Part shown: piece by piece, positions 62,118 to 64,000 of the stretch | How positions within the stretch are numbered: position 1 is the stretch's first letter | Layout: every line of letters starts with the position of its first letter | NCBI RefSeq assembly: GCF_016861975.1 | Contig: NZ_BOMB01000001.1 | Coordinates: forward strand, 62,001 to 126,000 | DNA length: 64,000 bases | Source of the DNA: Actinocatenispora rupis | GTDB lineage: Bacteria; Actinomycetota; Actinomycetes; Mycobacteriales; Micromonosporaceae | Direction: 5' to 3' | Translations under genes and position numbers: made by a program | Notes under the pieces: model-generated | The model's input: the letters and a program-made list of their open reading frames with translations, nothing else | Database searches by the model: none | Told to the model about the DNA's origin: nothing

Positions 62118-62195
62118 ATGCGGGCAACGGGCCCGCGCCATAGAGCAGCGACACAACGTCATACGTCCGGAAAGAGCAGGAGCAACCGCGGGTAG
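62118..62195 (+). CDS. 25-codon ORF in the rny leader (possible leader peptide)
   Basis: ATG 62118 to TAG 62193-62195, with AAGGAG at 62101-62106. The peptide starts [15 protein letters not shown] and ends SGKSRSNRG, with nine basic residues and no hydrophobic stretch. Third positions are not strongly GC-rich, unlike neighbouring genes, so selection on the peptide itself is doubtful. Its stop codon lies inside the first arm of a hairpin (62190-62196), and two mutually exclusive pairings follow before rny. This layout fits a translated leader that controls downstream structure. It may also be chance. Confidence 0.4.
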   Translation: MRATGPRHRAATQRHTSGKSRSNRG

Positions 62196-62291
62196 CGCGC
62201 GAGTGTTGGCTACCCTCCGTCCAGCACGGCGCTGCGGGGCGCCACTGGCCGCGTGCTCATGGCCGGACTCTCCTTTCCGCACGCCGTGCTG
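62190..62291 (+). promoter_or_regulatory. Alternative hairpins in the rny 5' leader
   Basis: GGGTAGC (62190-62196) pairs with GCTACCC (62209-62215). GGCGC (62228-62232) pairs with GCGCC (62239-62243) inside AGCACG (62223-62228) with CGTGCT (62252-62257). The same left strand, as CAGCACGGCG (62222-62231), is also the exact complement of CGCCGTGCTG (62282-62291), 15 bases before the rny ribosome-binding site (GGGAGGAGG, 62307-62315). The short and long pairings exclude each other. Confidence 0.55.
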
Positions 62292-62320
62292 TGCCACGGC
62301 GCCGAAGGGAGGAGGCGGTC

Positions 62321-64000
62321 ATGACCGCGAACGAGTTGCTGGTGCTGATCGCGCTGGTCCTCGTCGTCGTTGCGGTTGTCGCGGTCGTGGTCGCCGTCGT
62401 CCTGGTGCGCCGCATGCAGACGTCGGTCCGGACCACGCCGGCGACCCTGCCGGAGGAGGACCCGGCGGTCGCCGCGGAGCGCAAGCGGCACGAGGCGGCG
62501 CTGGCGTCGGTGCGCAAGGCGGCGGACGACGCGGCCGAGGAACTGGAGCGCATCCGGTCACAGACCGTGGCCGTACAGGCGGATGTGGCGGCGGCGCGCG
62601 CCGAGGTGACGGCGGCGCGTACGGAGGCGGAGCGGGTGCTCGGCGCGGCGCGCAAGGAGGCCGACGATCTGCTGGACCGGGCCCGACGGCGGTCGGAGCA
62701 GGAGGCCGAGCAGACCGTTGCCGCGGCTCGGCGTACCGGGGAGCAGGAGCAGGCGCAGATCCTCGCGTCGGCGAAGGACCGCATCACCGACCTGGAGCGC
62801 CGCGAGCAGCGTACGGACGAGCGTGAGCAGCGGCTGTCGGAGGAGGCGGAGCGGCTCGCCGACCGGGACCGCCGGTTGGTGGCCGCCGAGGCTGAACTGG
62901 CCGAGCGGGCGTCGGCGGTGGCGGAGGTCGCCGAGGCCCGGCAGCGGGAGCTGGAGCGGGTGGCCGGCCTGACCGCCGAGGCGGCGAAGGCCGAGCTGGT
63001 GGAGTCGATCGAGACGCAGGCGAAGCGCGAGGCGGCGATCCTGGTCCGCGACATCGAGTCGGACGCGCGGTCGACCGCGGAGCAGCGGGCCCGGTCCCTG
63101 GTGGTGGACGCGATCCAGCGGGTGGCGAGCGAGCAGACCGCGGAGAGCGTGGTCAGCGTGCTGCACCTGCCGTCGGACGAGATGAAGGGCCGCATCATCG
63201 GCCGCGAGGGCCGCAACATCCGGGCGTTCGAGTCGGTGACCGGGGTCAACCTCATCATCGACGACACGCCCGAGGCGGTCCTGCTCTCCTGCTTCGATCC
63301 GGTACGGCGGGAGATCGGCCGGCTGACGTTGGAGAAGCTGGTCCTGGACGGCCGGATCCACCCGCACCGGATCGAGGAGGTACACGAGTCGGCGCGCCAG
63401 GAGGTGCAGCGGCTGTGCATCCGGGCGGCGGAGGACGCGCTGGTCGAGGTCGGCATCACCGAGATCCATCCGGAACTCGTGACGCACCTGGGCCGGCTGC
63501 GCTACCGAACCAGCTACGGGCAGAACGTACTGAAGCATCTGGTGGAGACGGCGCACATCGCCGGCATCATGGCGGCCGAGCTGCGGCTCGACCCGGTGCT
63601 CATCAAGCGCTGCGCGTTCCTGCACGACGTGGGCAAGGCCCTGACGCACGAGGTGGAGGGCAGCCACGCGCTGATCGGCGCCGACCTGGCCCGGAAGTAC
63701 GGGGAGGACGAGGGGGTGGTGCACGCGATCGAGGCGCACCACAACGAGGTCGCCCCGCAGACCATCGAGGCGGTGCTGACGCAGGCCGCGGACGCGTGTT
63801 CGGGCGGGCGGCCGGGTGCCCGGCGGGAGAGCCTGGAGGCGTACGTCAAGCGGCTGGAGCGGATCGAGGAGATCGCCGGCGGCAAGGCGGGCGTGGACAA
63901 GGTGTTCGCCATGCAGGCGGGTAGGGAGATCCGGGTGATGGTGCGCCCGGAGGAGGTGGACGAGATCGGCTCCGCGGTGCTGGCCCGGGACGTGGCCAAG
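62321..64000 (+). CDS. rny: Ribonuclease Y (partial, runs off the window)
   Basis: The first 560 residues of RNase Y, a membrane-anchored endoribonuclease that starts decay of mRNAs. An N-terminal helix ([24 protein letters not shown]) anchors it. A long Ala/Glu/Arg coiled coil follows (about 40-265). The KH domain is [21 protein letters not shown] near 285-305. The HD domain has [28 protein letters not shown] (HD pair) and [11 protein letters not shown] 62321 has GGGAGGAGG upstream. No stop is reached before base 64000. Together with RNase J and PNPase it makes a complete degradation set in this region. Confidence 0.95.
   Translation, partial: MTANELLVLIALVLVVVAVVAVVVAVVLVRRMQTSVRTTPATLPEEDPAVAAERKRHEAALASVRKAADDAAEELERIRSQTVAVQADVAAARAEVTAARTEAERVLGAARKEADDLLDRARRRSEQEAEQTVAAARRTGEQEQAQILASAKDRITDLERREQRTDEREQRLSEEAERLADRDRRLVAAEAELAERASAVAEVAEARQRELERVAGLTAEAAKAELVESIETQAKREAAILVRDIESDARSTAEQRARSLVVDAIQRVASEQTAESVVSVLHLPSDEMKGRIIGREGRNIRAFESVTGVNLIIDDTPEAVLLSCFDPVRREIGRLTLEKLVLDGRIHPHRIEEVHESARQEVQRLCIRAAEDALVEVGITEIHPELVTHLGRLRYRTSYGQNVLKHLVETAHIAGIMAAELRLDPVLIKRCAFLHDVGKALTHEVEGSHALIGADLARKYGEDEGVVHAIEAHHNEVAPQTIEAVLTQAADACSGGRPGARRESLEAYVKRLERIEEIAGGKAGVDKVFAMQAGREIRVMVRPEEVDEIGSAVLARDVAK

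Overview
The window is about 64 kb of very GC-rich DNA (strong G/C bias at third codon positions, many GTG starts, CGTAC-rich coding). It reads as the chromosomal core of an actinobacterium. The order nusA-rnpM-infB ... rbfA ... truB-ribF-rpsO-pnp-M16-dapB-thyX-dapA-rnj-asd-ftsK-rimO-pgsA-pncC-clgR-pspA ... recA-recX-rny follows the conserved actinobacterial block between infB and recA. The F420-type LLM oxidoreductase, the LexA box before recA, the clgR/pspA/pspM set and the small actinobacterial membrane families agree with this. A member of the Micromonosporaceae is the best guess, but the sequence alone does not fix the family. No rRNA, tRNA, insertion sequence, prophage or CRISPR array was seen.

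Layout. 1-3.9 kb: end of nusA, rnpM and infB, closed by a strong terminator. 3.9-7.5 kb: an insertion within the usual infB-rbfA order, holding a DUF202 membrane protein, a TRM11-like methyltransferase, DUF503 and an ArsR/MFS pair with a textbook palindromic operator. 7.6-16.3 kb: rbfA-nrnA, small membrane proteins, an MBL hydrolase, a MATE pump, a GH25 lysozyme, an MHS symporter and an unlisted 48-residue membrane protein. 16.5-23 kb: truB, ribF, rpsO, pnp and an M16 peptidase. 23-35.5 kb: the lysine/DAP genes dapB, dapA and asd, with thyX and RNase J, mixed with GNATs, a YcaQ-type glycosylase, a DUF4097/RHH operon and a TetR regulator. 35.5-44.4 kb: ftsK, rimO-pgsA-pncC, clgR, pspA and pspM (DNA translocation, tRNA/ribosome modification, lipid synthesis, envelope stress). 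44.5-52.3 kb: rhomboid-like and other membrane proteins, Nei glycosylase, SAM hydroxide adenosyltransferase with a GNAT remnant upstream, an LLM oxidoreductase, an exported 5'-nucleotidase and a VOC protein. 52.4-59.7 kb: the giant helicase lhr, a PNPOx-GNAT fusion and a divergent MocR/PdxR regulator. 59.8-64 kb: DUF3046, SOS-controlled recA-recX and the start of rny.

Functionally the window is dominated by translation and RNA turnover (IF2, RbfA, TruB, S15, PNPase, RNase J, RNase Y, NrnA, RimO, RnpM), DNA maintenance (RecA, RecX, FtsK, Lhr, Nei, YcaQ-like) and lysine/cell-wall supply. The least explained pieces are: (1) the leader of rny, with a consensus promoter, a 25-codon ORF and mutually exclusive hairpins; (2) a three-gene RHH/DUF4097 operon with repeated TGACA half-sites; (3) several very small proteins (25, 32, 48 and 85 residues); (4) a set of apparently leaderless genes; (5) compact dyads placed on promoters or on paired stop codons.
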